The notes: generated by a model not told the origin, from the sequence alone. A stretch of 14,305 bases of DNA from an uncultured Lachnospiraceae bacterium (GCA_910588865.1 CAJUSJ010000101.1:1-14305); one strand, 5' to 3'; positions 6,376 through 13,591 are shown, counted from the stretch's first letter. Program-made: numbers and translations.

Positions 6376-6878
6376 TAGATATAAATTAGACTTATCAAAT
6401 GAAGGATGTAAGCAACATAGAGCAGATAACAAATTCATCAGCTTGAAAGGGAAATGGGTGGCGGCGCAACCTGCTGCCCTATGCCACATTCATAGAAAGG
6501 CGGTGCTTTATGGCAAGGCTGGCACAGGGAGCGCGGAAGAGATACTCCATTTTTGCCCCAATTTTCACCCCAATACGCCACTTTGACCATGATAAAAAGA
6601 CAAATTACCAGATAAACCAAGACAAACACTATACAGCAGTTTTCTCCGCTAAAATCAGCCGTTCCCTTCCCTTTTGACAAATCATGATAACCCTCTTTGG
6701 AATGAAGTTCATAGTAGGAAGAGAATTGCTATATCCTTTTTGCCATATGACCGGTATACCCGCGGTGGAAAGGATCCGTACCTGTGCCCCAACCATATAG
6801 GGGGCTGGAATAAAAAGGGGATATAAATTTTTTTTTGCGTATAAAATCCAATAAGACACCTACATGTCACATTAAATA
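6376..6878. other. Gene-free stretch upstream of Uma2 and the WYL operon
   Basis: No convincing gene is seen in these roughly 500 bases. Two minus-strand open frames (6438-6680 from TTG, 6629-6859 from GTG) lack ribosome binding sites and recognisable motifs. One contains a single hydrophobic stretch (CCIVFVLVYLVICLFIMV), which could be debris of a membrane protein. A short GCCCC/GGGGC stem lies near 6786-6806, and a T9 run occurs around 6828-6836. The composition fits decayed or intergenic DNA. Confidence -1.
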
Positions 6879-6887
6879 TGATATACT
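6879..6887 (+). promoter_or_regulatory. Extended -10 promoter of the WYL regulator operon
   Basis: TGATATACT gives a TG-n extended -10 with TATACT at 6882-6887. The -35 region (around 6859-6864) is poor. Transcription would start near 6894, inside the first copy of the duplicated leader motif, leaving about 115 bases of structured leader. Confidence -1.
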
Positions 6888-7000
6888 ATGTCGCAAGGAG
6901 GGACCCATCGAAGATGGGAGGATTCCTTACGACCTGCGTGCGCTTCAGCGCACTACCCCAATGTCGCAAGGAGGGACCCAGTAACCTATGTCATAAGGAG
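6888..7000 (+). repeat. Duplicated ribosome-binding-site-like motif in the WYL operon leader
   Basis: The 20-base sequence ATGTCGCAAGGAGGGACCCA occurs identically at 6888-6907 and 6961-6980. A shorter variant, ATGTCATAAGGAG, lies at 6988-7000 and supplies the ribosome binding site of the regulator at 7009. Each copy contains a Shine-Dalgarno-like core. Between the two exact copies lie two hairpins: CCCATC/GATGGG (6904-6909 and 6913-6918) and GTGCGC/GCGCAC with a TTCA loop (6938-6943 and 6948-6953). This could be a tandem duplication, a copy of a dispersed repeat, or a leader that folds to control translation. No function is shown. Confidence -1.
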
Positions 7001-7008
7001 CGGCTGTT

Positions 7009-7917
7009 ATGCAGATAGAGCGTTTGGTTCAGATGTTTTTTTATATAGTCAATCACGGACATGTGACAGCGAGAGAGTTATCCGAATATTTTCATGTGTC
7101 CACAAGAACGATTTACCGGGACATCAACACGCTGACCATTGCCGGAATCCCCGTGCTGTCCACAAAGGGAACCGGCGGAGGCATATCCGTCATAGAGGGA
7201 TACACCATTGACAAATCCTTATTGTCCAGAGAGGAGCAGCAGAGTGTCTATCAGGGGCTGCGGATCTTGCGGGCCGCGAAGTATCCTAACGCGGAGGCGG
7301 CATTGAGTAAGATCAGCGCTGTTTTCAGAAACGCCATGGAGCCCAAATGGCTTGACGTTGATTTTTCCCATTGGGGCAGTGACGAGAAAGAAAAAATTAA
7401 AATTTCGGATTTGCAATACGCGATTCTCAATAAGCATGTGATTGCCTTTCACTACTTTAATTCCGAGCTGAAGCATTCGGAGAGGGCCATAGAACCTTTG
7501 CGGCTGGTTTTTAAATCTCATGCCTGGTACATCATAGGTTATTGCAGACACAAAGAAGAAATCAGAACCTTTCGCCTGTCCAGAATAAAGCGCCTTCAGG
7601 TTACATCGGAAATATTTGACCGTCAACTGCCCTCTGATGATCTGCCGTCGGCTGAATATGGGGAAGATCGTCCCGGCCTTGTTTTTAAACTGAAGTTTTC
7701 TCCGGAAATCGCCCACAGGATATACGATGAATTTCAGGAGACCCAGGTTTCACTGGGCGACGACGGAAACTATTATGTTTACGCTCCCTATGAGCTGAAC
7801 AACTGGACCATCCATTACCTGCTGTCATTTGGAAAGTACGTTGAGATCGTGGAGCCGGAGGCGGCCCGGGCCATGCTTAAGGAGAGGGCGGCTGAGATCG
7901 TCAAAATTTACAGTTAA
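7009..7917 (+). CDS. YafY/PafC family HTH and WYL-domain transcriptional regulator
   Basis: The 302-residue protein starts with an HTH_11 winged helix: LVQMFFYIVNHGHVTAREL (6-24), then HVSTRTIYRDINTLTIAGIP (29-48) and the wing GTGGGISVIEGY (54-65). A WYL domain follows, with IEPLRLVFKSHAWYIIGYCR (161-180) and the Arg-rich IRTFRLSRIKRL (185-196) that forms its ligand groove. The last 80 residues fit the WCX extension. The ATG at 7009 has AAGGAG eight bases upstream. Family members are ligand- or nucleic-acid-responsive regulators, often acting on neighbouring genes. Two small putative ligand-binding genes follow in the same direction, so it likely controls its own operon. Confidence -1.
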   Translation: MQIERLVQMFFYIVNHGHVTARELSEYFHVSTRTIYRDINTLTIAGIPVLSTKGTGGGISVIEGYTIDKSLLSREEQQSVYQGLRILRAAKYPNAEAALSKISAVFRNAMEPKWLDVDFSHWGSDEKEKIKISDLQYAILNKHVIAFHYFNSELKHSERAIEPLRLVFKSHAWYIIGYCRHKEEIRTFRLSRIKRLQVTSEIFDRQLPSDDLPSAEYGEDRPGLVFKLKFSPEIAHRIYDEFQETQVSLGDDGNYYVYAPYELNNWTIHYLLSFGKYVEIVEPEAARAMLKERAAEIVKIYS

Positions 7918-7957
7918 GCTTCGGGGTATTTCATCATGCCCCGCAGGCGGAAAAAAT

Positions 7958-8266
7958 ATGAAATCGGAGGAAAAATGGCTGTATGTGATGACAATTAAAA
8001 AAGGAAAAACTTACAACAAAGTTACCAGAGCCGTAATTACAAGGCATGTGGAGAACCTGAGAAATCTTCATGCCCGGGGGAAAATAGAACTCTGCGGTCC
8101 CTTCAAAGGTTATCCTGGCGTGGCCGGCATGGTAATTTTTAAGGCCGCAAGCTACGAAGAGGCAGAAGCCCTGTGTAAGCTGGAGCCCCTTGTGTCTGAG
8201 GGTTACGGGACCTATATCCTGGCGGCTCTTCAGGTGGCTGATGAGGAGAACAACTTTTTGCTTTGA
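7958..8266 (+). CDS. YciI-like protein
   Basis: The 102-residue protein from the ATG at 7958 fits the YciI (YCII) ferredoxin-like fold. It has a beta strand WLYVMTIKKG (7-16), a helix TRAVITRHVENLRNLHARGK with the conserved-type His, then ELCGPFKGYPGVAGMVIF and a final SYEEAEALCKLEPLVSEGYG helix-strand. YciI proteins are small, of mostly unknown activity, and are thought to bind or convert small molecules. The open frame continues 43 codons upstream, overlapping the WYL gene, but that part is not family-like. The ribosome binding site of the chosen start is weak (AGGCGG). A GGGG/CCCC hairpin (7922-7943) sits in the gap after the WYL gene and may temper translation. Operon with the WYL regulator (40-base gap) and the GyrI-like gene (21-base gap). 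Confidence -1.
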   Translation: MKSEEKWLYVMTIKKGKTYNKVTRAVITRHVENLRNLHARGKIELCGPFKGYPGVAGMVIFKAASYEEAEALCKLEPLVSEGYGTYILAALQVADEENNFLL

Positions 8267-8287
8267 GAAAAAGGAGGGAGACAGGTC

Positions 8288-8929
8288 ATGGCTTTTGATT
8301 TCAAAAAAGAGTATAAAGAATTTTACATGCCAAAGAATAAACCCGGTATCGTGGAAGTGCCTAAAATGAATTATATCGCGGTCAGAGGCAAGGGAGACCC
8401 CAATGATGAAGCAGGGGAATATAAACAGTCCATAGGGCTTTTGTATGGAATTGGGTTTACCATAAAAATGAGTTACAAGGGCCCTTATAAGATCCAGGGG
8501 TTTTTTGAATATGTGGTGCCGCCCTTAGAGGGGTTTTGGTGGCAGGAGGGCATGAAGGATGGCCTTGATTATGGCAGGAAAAACGAAATGAATTTTATAT
8601 CTGTTATCAGATTGCCGGACTTTGTGACAAAAAAAGATTTTATCTGGGCCATCGGTGAAGCGTCAGAGAAAAAGAAACAGGATTTTTCAAAGGTTGAGTT
8701 CTTTACCTGTGAGGAGGGCTTATGTGTCCAGTGCATGCACATCGGCAGCTATGACCACGAGCCAATGACGGTTCAGCTCATGCACAAATACGCGGAAGAA
8801 AACGGATACCAGCCGGATCTCACGGATACAAGACTTCACCACGAAATCTATTTAAGCGACCCCAGAAGATGTGATGTGAGCAGGTTGAAGACGGTTATAA
8901 GGCATCCCATCAGGAAGAAGGCGGAATGA
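8288..8929 (+). CDS. GyrI-like small-molecule-binding domain protein
   Basis: The 213-residue protein matches stand-alone GyrI-like proteins of Firmicutes: KPGIVEVPKMNYIAVRGKGDP (18-38), KMSYKGPYKIQGFFEYVVPP with an aromatic-rich EGFWWQEGM segment, and a second half with MHIGSYDHEPMTVQLMHKY and YLSDPRRCD. This SOUL/GyrI fold (two pseudo-symmetric alpha/beta repeats) binds hydrophobic or amphipathic ligands; relatives occur fused to AraC and MerR multidrug sensors, and some stand-alone members hydrolyse small electrophiles. AAGGAGGGAGA precedes the ATG at 8288. As the last gene of the WYL-YciI-GyrI run it may sense or sequester the effector of the WYL regulator; this is inference. The length is normal and the frame intact. 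Confidence -1.
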   Translation: MAFDFKKEYKEFYMPKNKPGIVEVPKMNYIAVRGKGDPNDEAGEYKQSIGLLYGIGFTIKMSYKGPYKIQGFFEYVVPPLEGFWWQEGMKDGLDYGRKNEMNFISVIRLPDFVTKKDFIWAIGEASEKKKQDFSKVEFFTCEEGLCVQCMHIGSYDHEPMTVQLMHKYAEENGYQPDLTDTRLHHEIYLSDPRRCDVSRLKTVIRHPIRKKAE

Positions 8930-8983
8930 CTCATGGCGGACGCGGTAAAAGGAGAACACGATGGAGCCCCCTGTAATATAAGA

Positions 8984-9013
8984 GCCGTTTACCACATATT
9001 TCCGTCCGTTCGC
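8984..9013 (+). promoter_or_regulatory. Candidate LytTR-type direct repeat upstream of the response regulator
   Basis: GCCGTTTAC (8984-8992) and TCCGTTCGC (9005-9013) share CCGTT and are exactly 21 bp apart. LytTR regulators bind pairs of nine-base sites with a central GTT spaced two helical turns apart. The match is partial, and no strong promoter is obvious downstream. Confidence -1.
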
Positions 9014-9131
9014 GACACAACCTGAAAGGTGAATGGATTTTTGCCGATATACAGACAATATCAGGATCAACAGGCCCCAAAATCCCCGAAGGCCGGCCAG
9101 GATTTTTGAGCCTCGGAAAGAAGGTGCACAC

Positions 9132-9848
9132 ATGGTCTCAATCGCGGTTTGCGATGATGAACTTCTGGAATGTATCAGCATATCGGCCAAGATCCGCGCC
9201 TGTATGGAGGAGATGGGGATCCCCTGCTGTATCGAGCGGTTCTACAGCGGAGAGGAGCTGCTGAAGGCTATAGGGCGGTTTGACCTGATCTTTCTGGACA
9301 TTCTCATGGAGGGTATGGACGGCATGGAGACGGCCAGGCGGTGCCGGGAGCTGGCCTTTGAAAACATACTGATCTTTCTGTCCTCCAGCCGCAGGTACGT
9401 GTTTGAGGCCTACGACGTGGAGGCCTTTCACTACCTGGTAAAGCCTGTGGACCAGGAGAAGCTGAGACAGGTCTTAAAACGGGCCACGGAAAAAGAGCGG
9501 CTCCTTTCCCAGGATTATATTGTGGTCAGCAGGGAGCGGCAGAAGAGAAAACTTTTCCTGGACTCTGTCAGGTATTTTGAGATCAAGGGGAGACAGATCG
9601 ACGTCCACCAGGAAAAAGGGATCTTTACCTATTATGAACAGATCGGGGTCTTGGAGAGGCAGCTTGGGGGAAAAGGTTTTTTCCGGTGCCATAAAAGCTA
9701 TCTGCTGAATCTGAAATACGTGGAGGTTTACAACCGGCAGGAGGCGATTCTTGACAATGGGGAGCGGATCATCATCGCCAAGCGCAGGTATGAAGAGTTC
9801 TGCCAGGCGATTCTGTCCTACATGAGGGAGAACGGGGGAATTTTATGA
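9132..9848 (+). CDS. LytTR family response regulator (AgrA/LytR-like)
   Basis: The 238-residue protein has a receiver domain with the acidic pocket CDDE (7-10), the phosphoacceptor Asp56 in IFLDILMEGMDGMETA, the switch residues SS after IFL, and the conserved Lys in YLVKPVD. The LytTR DNA-binding domain (about residues 137-235) shows the beta-rich VRYFEIKGRQIDVHQEKG, then GGKGFFRCHKSYLLNLKYVE and IIIAKRRYEEF. The chosen start at 9132 begins exactly at the receiver fold and has AGAAGG seven bases upstream; the open frame to 9033 adds a non-homologous leader. The stop codon overlaps the kinase start by four bases (ATGA), so the two are translationally coupled. It should activate target promoters after phosphorylation; a candidate self-binding site is at 8984-9013. 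Confidence -1.
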   Translation: MVSIAVCDDELLECISISAKIRACMEEMGIPCCIERFYSGEELLKAIGRFDLIFLDILMEGMDGMETARRCRELAFENILIFLSSSRRYVFEAYDVEAFHYLVKPVDQEKLRQVLKRATEKERLLSQDYIVVSRERQKRKLFLDSVRYFEIKGRQIDVHQEKGIFTYYEQIGVLERQLGGKGFFRCHKSYLLNLKYVEVYNRQEAILDNGERIIIAKRRYEEFCQAILSYMRENGGIL

Positions 9849-11233
9849 GCAGAGGAGCAAATGGTCTGGATGTTATTTTGTTTCTGGTCACGTACCTCAT
9901 GTACGCGTGGCAGGTTTCCCGTTTCTTAAGAATTTGCCTCCATGGGAAACCGTCAGAGGGGAAAATCTTCGGCGGGCTTCTTTTTGGCAGCCACGCCGTT
10001 ATGGCGGTCTTTCTGGAAAAGCAGGGAATCCCCTATATCCTCTATGCTGTGGGGGGCCATGGAATCTTTGTGGGCCTGACCATGACCGTATTTAAAGGCG
10101 GGAGAGAGCGGAAGCTTCTGGCGGCAGTGACCGGGGTGGTCATGATCCAGCTGATCTGGAATTTCAGCGACTCTCTTCTGTGCTGTCTGGGGCTGATCCT
10201 GGTCAGAGTCCTGACAGGCAGCCCGGGGGCCGTCTCTGTGGGAGTGTGGGGAGAGCGGATTATCAGCTTTATGACCTGCGTGGCCGGGACCACTGCCGTC
10301 AGCCTGCTGTCAAAGCCCCTGGAGCCTGTTTTCGCGGGCAAGAGGAAAAGCTGGTATCTCTATGTGACCGTGCCCCTCTCCGGCATTGCCCTGATGACGG
10401 ACCTGGTCAACTGGGCTGCCAGCAACGGGATCCTGGTTCAGGGTCCGGGGAAATATGGTCTGTTGGAAAATCAGCTTTTCAGCCACGGAGCCATATGCGT
10501 GTTCACGGGGCTGGCCATGGCGGCGGCAGGCTTTCTGGTCTTCGGAATGGACCGGATTGAGCGTCAGGAGCGGGCCGGGGAGCAGTACCGTTCCCAGGTA
10601 CTGTACTATGAGATGATGGAAGAGCAGTACAGCCGCATGGAATGTCTCAGACACGATATGAAGAACCATTTCATTGCCCTGGACAATCTGATACAGAACC
10701 GGCAGTGGGAGAGTGCCTCCTCCTATCTGGGGGAGATGGCAGAGTCCGGAGGGGTGGAGGCGGGAGACGAGGTCACCGGCAGCCTGGTCATAGACGCTGT
10801 TCTTTACCACAAAAGGCGGCAGGCAAAAGACCATGGGATCCGGTGGCAGTGTGAGGCCAGGCTTCCGGCAGACTGCCCGGTGAAAGAGATTGACCTGTGT
10901 ATCATTGTGGGAAATGCCCTGGACAACGGGCTGGAGGCCTGCCAGAGACTTTCGGAAAAGGGCCGCTCCTTTATTCAGGTGTATCTGGGAACCATCAAGA
11001 AGTGTCTTTTTCTGGAGGTGAGAAACAGCGCGGACCTGGAAGAGAAACCAGCGGGAACAAGGACCTGGAAGGACAATCCGGGGGAACACGGGATAGGGCT
11101 TGGGAATATAAAGGCAGCCGCGGCTGAATATAACGGGGCGGTGAGCACGGACATGAAAGACGGGGTTTTTACGGTATCGGTATTGCTGCCTCTGTACCCC
11201 CTGGGGGAGGGCGGCGGGAGTGAGAGGATGTAG
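9845..11233 (+). CDS. GHKL sensor histidine kinase, AgrC-like
   Basis: The 462-residue protein has an N-terminal membrane sensor of about six or seven hydrophobic segments (residues 8-235, for example FLVTYLMYAW, GIFVGLTMTVF, LLCCLGLILV and AMAAAGFLVFGM). A coiled linker leads to the phosphoacceptor motif CLRHDMKNHFIAL, with His270. The C-terminal ATPase domain of the GHKL class (HATPase_c_5) shows the N box DLCIIVGNALDNGLEAC (Asn357) and the G box HGIGLGNIKAAAA (Gly416 onward). This is the domain order of peptide-sensing AgrC/ComD/VirS kinases. No AgrB processing protease or evident signal peptide gene lies in the window, so the stimulus is unknown. It forms an operon with the upstream response regulator. 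Confidence -1.
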   Translation: MSRGANGLDVILFLVTYLMYAWQVSRFLRICLHGKPSEGKIFGGLLFGSHAVMAVFLEKQGIPYILYAVGGHGIFVGLTMTVFKGGRERKLLAAVTGVVMIQLIWNFSDSLLCCLGLILVRVLTGSPGAVSVGVWGERIISFMTCVAGTTAVSLLSKPLEPVFAGKRKSWYLYVTVPLSGIALMTDLVNWAASNGILVQGPGKYGLLENQLFSHGAICVFTGLAMAAAGFLVFGMDRIERQERAGEQYRSQVLYYEMMEEQYSRMECLRHDMKNHFIALDNLIQNRQWESASSYLGEMAESGGVEAGDEVTGSLVIDAVLYHKRRQAKDHGIRWQCEARLPADCPVKEIDLCIIVGNALDNGLEACQRLSEKGRSFIQVYLGTIKKCLFLEVRNSADLEEKPAGTRTWKDNPGEHGIGLGNIKAAAAEYNGAVSTDMKDGVFTVSVLLPLYPLGEGGGSERM

Positions 11234-11440
11234 GATTGAAAACAAAACAGCCGGCATAACCGGACCAGGAGACCAAAGGAGCTGCTGAGAGTAAGCCCGG
11301 ATTTCCGCACATGACATGAAAAAAACCTTATGTGCCTGCCGCGTAAGCTTCCCCGGGAGAACGCCGAAACAACAGACAGGAGGCATAGGTAAAAGGGCCT
11401 GTGTCCCGGGAATATTTTCATGATAAAAGGAGGTCACGGC

Positions 11441-11926
11441 ATGAATGTAAAGACAATGGAAGGCCTGGCAGGGGCGGGAACCAGTATCAGCCTGGTATCC
11501 ACTCCCATGAGTGTGGCGAAAGAGGCGGAGAGAAAAGGGGATACGGAGAAGATGAAACGGGCCCTGAGCTATGCCGCCGGGATGACGGAGCAGGCGGAGG
11601 GATACAGCAAAAAAACCGACGAGGGAATGAAGCTGGATGCCAAGGAAGCCAAGGAGCAGGAAAAACTGCGCCAGGAAGAGCTGATCAAAGCCAGGAGAGA
11701 AGAACGGGAGAAACTGGAAAAACAGCTCCAGGAGGGAGAAGGGAAAACAGGAGACGCCAGCTTCGATTCCGCGGAGATCAGCGAGGAAGGAAAACATCAG
11801 GTCGAAGCGGAGAAGACGTCGTCCTCCGCTCCCGCGGACAGCTCTCAGGATGTAGCCTACGATAAGTCCGGGGAAGCCGTGGAGCCGGTATTGGAGTCCG
11901 GGGAAAACATAGATGTGGTGGTGTAG
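11441..11926 (+). CDS. Conserved-looking coiled-coil protein of unknown function
   Basis: The start is the ATG at 11441, set by GGAGGT seven bases upstream; an in-frame ATG at 11420 lacks a site. The 161-residue product has three parts: a small-residue N-terminus (GLAGAGTSISLVSTPMSVA, 8-26), a highly charged helix likely to form a coiled coil (about 60-105, rich in Lys, Glu, Arg), and an acidic, Ser-rich disordered tail ending GENIDVVV. It has no signal peptide or membrane segment. It resembles a hypothetical protein I recall from several Lachnospiraceae, with no known role. It lies 207 bases after the kinase and ends at a strong terminator, so it may be the last gene of that operon or a separate unit. 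I assign no function. Confidence -1.
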   Translation: MNVKTMEGLAGAGTSISLVSTPMSVAKEAERKGDTEKMKRALSYAAGMTEQAEGYSKKTDEGMKLDAKEAKEQEKLRQEELIKARREEREKLEKQLQEGEGKTGDASFDSAEISEEGKHQVEAEKTSSSAPADSSQDVAYDKSGEAVEPVLESGENIDVVV

Positions 11927-11933
11927 GTTTGGG

Positions 11934-11960
11934 AAAAAGTCCTCTTCGGGGGCTTTTTTT
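11934..11960 (+). terminator. Intrinsic terminator after the coiled-coil gene
   Basis: AGTCCTC (11938-11944) pairs with GGGGGCT (11948-11954, with G-U pairs), followed by seven T residues. A run of A before the stem makes it potentially bidirectional. It starts eight bases after the stop codon. Confidence -1.
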
Positions 11961-12000
11961 AAAAACGCGGTCTTTTCCCGGTTTGGCTCGTTTTATAAGG

Positions 12001-12033
12001 GAGGGCGGCGGGACAACCATCTGTCCTGCCCTC
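12001..12033 (+). promoter_or_regulatory. Strong hairpin in the leader of the MBL hydrolase gene
   Basis: GAGGGC (12001-12006) pairs with GCCCTC (12028-12033) and GGGACA (12010-12015) with TGTCCT (12022-12027), leaving a GGC bulge and a six-base loop. A run of A, not T, follows, so it does not look like a terminator on the plus strand. A TATAAG box at 11994-11999 could place the transcript start at its foot, making it a 5' stabilising or regulatory stem. Confidence -1.
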
Positions 12034-12071
12034 AAAAAAGAAACCAAAAAAATTTTTAAGGAGTGAACATA

Positions 12072-12836
12072 ATGGACAGTAAATGGTTTACTATTGACCG
12101 CGTTGACAGGGACAGTTACATCATCAGCGAATACCGCCACTGGGAGGAAACCCACTGTTATCTCCTGAATGGTTCCAAAGGCAGCCTGCTCATAGACACG
12201 GGGCTGGGGATTCGCGACATTTACCAGGAAGTGGTGAAGCTGACAGACAAGCCGGTGACGGCCGCGGCCACCCATATTCACTGGGACCATGTGGGCGGTC
12301 ACAAGTATTTTCCCGATTTCTGTGCCCATGAAGAGGAGCTCCATTGGCTGGCCGGGGAGTTTCCTTTATCGGCGGAGACCGTCAGGGCCATGGTAGTTGA
12401 CCGCTGTCAGCTGCCGGAGCATTATGATGTCAGCGGTTACGAAATATTTCAGGGGAAGCCTTCCCGGGTTTTGAGGGACAGAGACGTGATTGACCTGGGT
12501 GGGCGGAGGATCGAAGTGCTTCACACCCCGGGCCACTCGCCGGGGCATATGTGTTTCTGGGAGGAGGAGAGAGGCTGGCTTTTTACAGGGGATCTGGTTT
12601 ACAAGGACACCCTGCTGGCCTATTATCCCTCCACGGACCCTGAGGCATACCTTTCCTCCCTGGAAAGAATAGCCCTGCTTCCTGTCAGGAAGGTGTTTCC
12701 CGCCCACCATTCCCTTGATATAGAGCCGGAGATCATAATCAGGATGCGTGACCAGTTCCGGAAATTAAAAGAGGAGGGGAAACTGCGCCACGGCAGCGGA
12801 ACCTTCCGGTATGAGGACTGGGCGGTGTGGCTGTGA
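12072..12836 (+). CDS. Metallo-beta-lactamase-fold hydrolase
   Basis: The 254-residue enzyme carries the complete MBL metal set: THIHWDH at 67-73 (His68, His70, Asp72, His73), His155 in HTPGHSPGH, Asp174 in FTGDLVY and a final His in FPAHHS (212-213). The leading IDTGLG (41-46) is also typical. The fold binds two metal ions and cleaves thioesters, lactones or similar bonds; TPGHSPGH is common in glyoxalase II-like and lactonase-like groups, but the substrate is unknown. The start is the ATG at 12072, eight bases after AAGGAG; a GTG at 12063 lies within that site. It is a different family branch from the truncated MBL gene at the left edge. An alpha/beta hydrolase follows, so the two may act on the same compound. 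Confidence -1.
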   Translation: MDSKWFTIDRVDRDSYIISEYRHWEETHCYLLNGSKGSLLIDTGLGIRDIYQEVVKLTDKPVTAAATHIHWDHVGGHKYFPDFCAHEEELHWLAGEFPLSAETVRAMVVDRCQLPEHYDVSGYEIFQGKPSRVLRDRDVIDLGGRRIEVLHTPGHSPGHMCFWEEERGWLFTGDLVYKDTLLAYYPSTDPEAYLSSLERIALLPVRKVFPAHHSLDIEPEIIIRMRDQFRKLKEEGKLRHGSGTFRYEDWAVWL

Positions 12837-12886
12837 TTGCCGGGCAGCAGCTAAAACAAGTGTCTGACAATAAACGGAACGGGGTT

Positions 12887-13522
12887 ATGAACGTGACAAA
12901 TATTTTCATACACGGTCTGGGTCAAAATGAAACCAGCTGGGATGCCGTTGAGACCCAATTAATAATGGAGCATGATAGGAAGGCGGAAAAGCCCAACCTT
13001 TACTCCATGATAAAAGGCCGGAAAGCGGATTATGATACATTGCTTCAGACATTCACGGACTACTGCAATGACTTTGACGGGAAATTAAATGTATGCGGTC
13101 TTTCTCTGGGAGGTATACTGGCTTTGGATTACACAAAGAGATTCCCGGACAAGGTCAATTCCATGATCCTCATCGGCACGCCCTGTGAAATTCCCAAAAT
13201 GCTCTTTAAACTGCAGTGGATCCTGTTTCACCTTACGCCCAAAACCGCTTTTGAGAAAATCGGGTGCTCCAAAAAAGATTTTATGTCTCTTGTGGGGTCC
13301 ATGGTTGATCTGGACATATCCGATGCTTTGGATCAGATACAGTGTAAAACGCTGGTCCTGTGCGGCGCGAAAGACAAAGCCAATAGGAACAGCGCCCAAT
13401 TGTTAAACCGGCAGATAAAAGGAAGCCTGCTGAGGATTGTTGACAATGCTTCTCATGAAGTGAATGTCCACAATCCCACAGAGCTCTCCCGGGTGATCAA
13501 GGAGTTTTGGAGTGAACAGTAA
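12887..13522 (+). CDS. Alpha/beta hydrolase
   Basis: From the ATG at 12887 the protein has 211 residues and begins NVTNIFIHGLGQNETSW, the first strand and oxyanion loop (HG) of the fold. The nucleophile elbow is GLSLGG (71-76, Ser73), the acid Asp163 in LVLCGAKDKANR, and the base His190 in NASHEVNVHNP, giving a full catalytic triad. A helical lid region lies around 100-140. Such proteins are esterases, lipases or related hydrolases of the cytoplasm. A GTG at 12827 would add 20 residues and overlap the MBL gene stop; the sequence upstream of 12887 does not fit the fold, but the ribosome binding site is poor for both. Probably cotranscribed with the MBL hydrolase. The substrate is not predictable. 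Confidence -1.
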   Translation: MNVTNIFIHGLGQNETSWDAVETQLIMEHDRKAEKPNLYSMIKGRKADYDTLLQTFTDYCNDFDGKLNVCGLSLGGILALDYTKRFPDKVNSMILIGTPCEIPKMLFKLQWILFHLTPKTAFEKIGCSKKDFMSLVGSMVDLDISDALDQIQCKTLVLCGAKDKANRNSAQLLNRQIKGSLLRIVDNASHEVNVHNPTELSRVIKEFWSEQ

Positions 13523-13562
13523 CGTAATCTGCTCATTTCACTTTTGGTTTTGGTTATACCTC

Positions 13563-13591
13563 TTGAATTGAATCAGAATCCATGTTAGGAT
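13563..13591 (+). promoter_or_regulatory. Weak possible promoter of the GNAT gene
   Basis: TTGAAT (13563-13568), a 17-bp spacer and TAGGAT (13586-13591) lie about 40 bases before the GNAT start, each box four of six matches. The 110-base gap after the hydrolase contains no clear terminator, so readthrough is equally possible. Confidence -1.

Noticed and set aside
6438..6859. Two overlapping minus-strand open frames upstream of the Uma2 gene
   Set aside because: They start at TTG and GTG without ribosome binding sites and show no conserved motif. One has a single membrane-like stretch, insufficient for a gene call.
6888..6980. Duplicated 20-base motif considered as a CRISPR array
   Set aside because: There are only two exact copies with one 53-base spacer and a Shine-Dalgarno core, and no cas genes are nearby.
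6888..7211. 107-codon plus-strand frame beginning in the leader repeat (MSQGGTH)
   Set aside because: Most of it overlaps the well-supported WYL regulator in another frame, and its composition is that of a shadow frame.
8933..9025. 30-codon frame after the GyrI-like gene
   Set aside because: It is short, of random-looking composition, and contains the first LytTR repeat; nothing supports translation.
8852..9190. Minus-strand open frame with a hydrophobic stretch (FWGLLILILSVY) before the response regulator
   Set aside because: It overlaps the ends of two solid plus-strand genes, lacks a start signal and matches no family I recognise.
11316..11423. 35-codon frame starting MKKTLCACR between the kinase and the coiled-coil gene, considered as a signal peptide
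   Set aside because: There is no Shine-Dalgarno sequence before it, no typical leader or AgrD features, and it ends where the next gene's ribosome binding site begins.
10310..11797. Long minus-strand open frame (495 codons) opposite the histidine kinase
   Set aside because: It is antisense to a kinase with clear motifs, rich in Pro, Leu, Phe and Arg as expected of a shadow frame, and has no ribosome binding site or recognisable domain.
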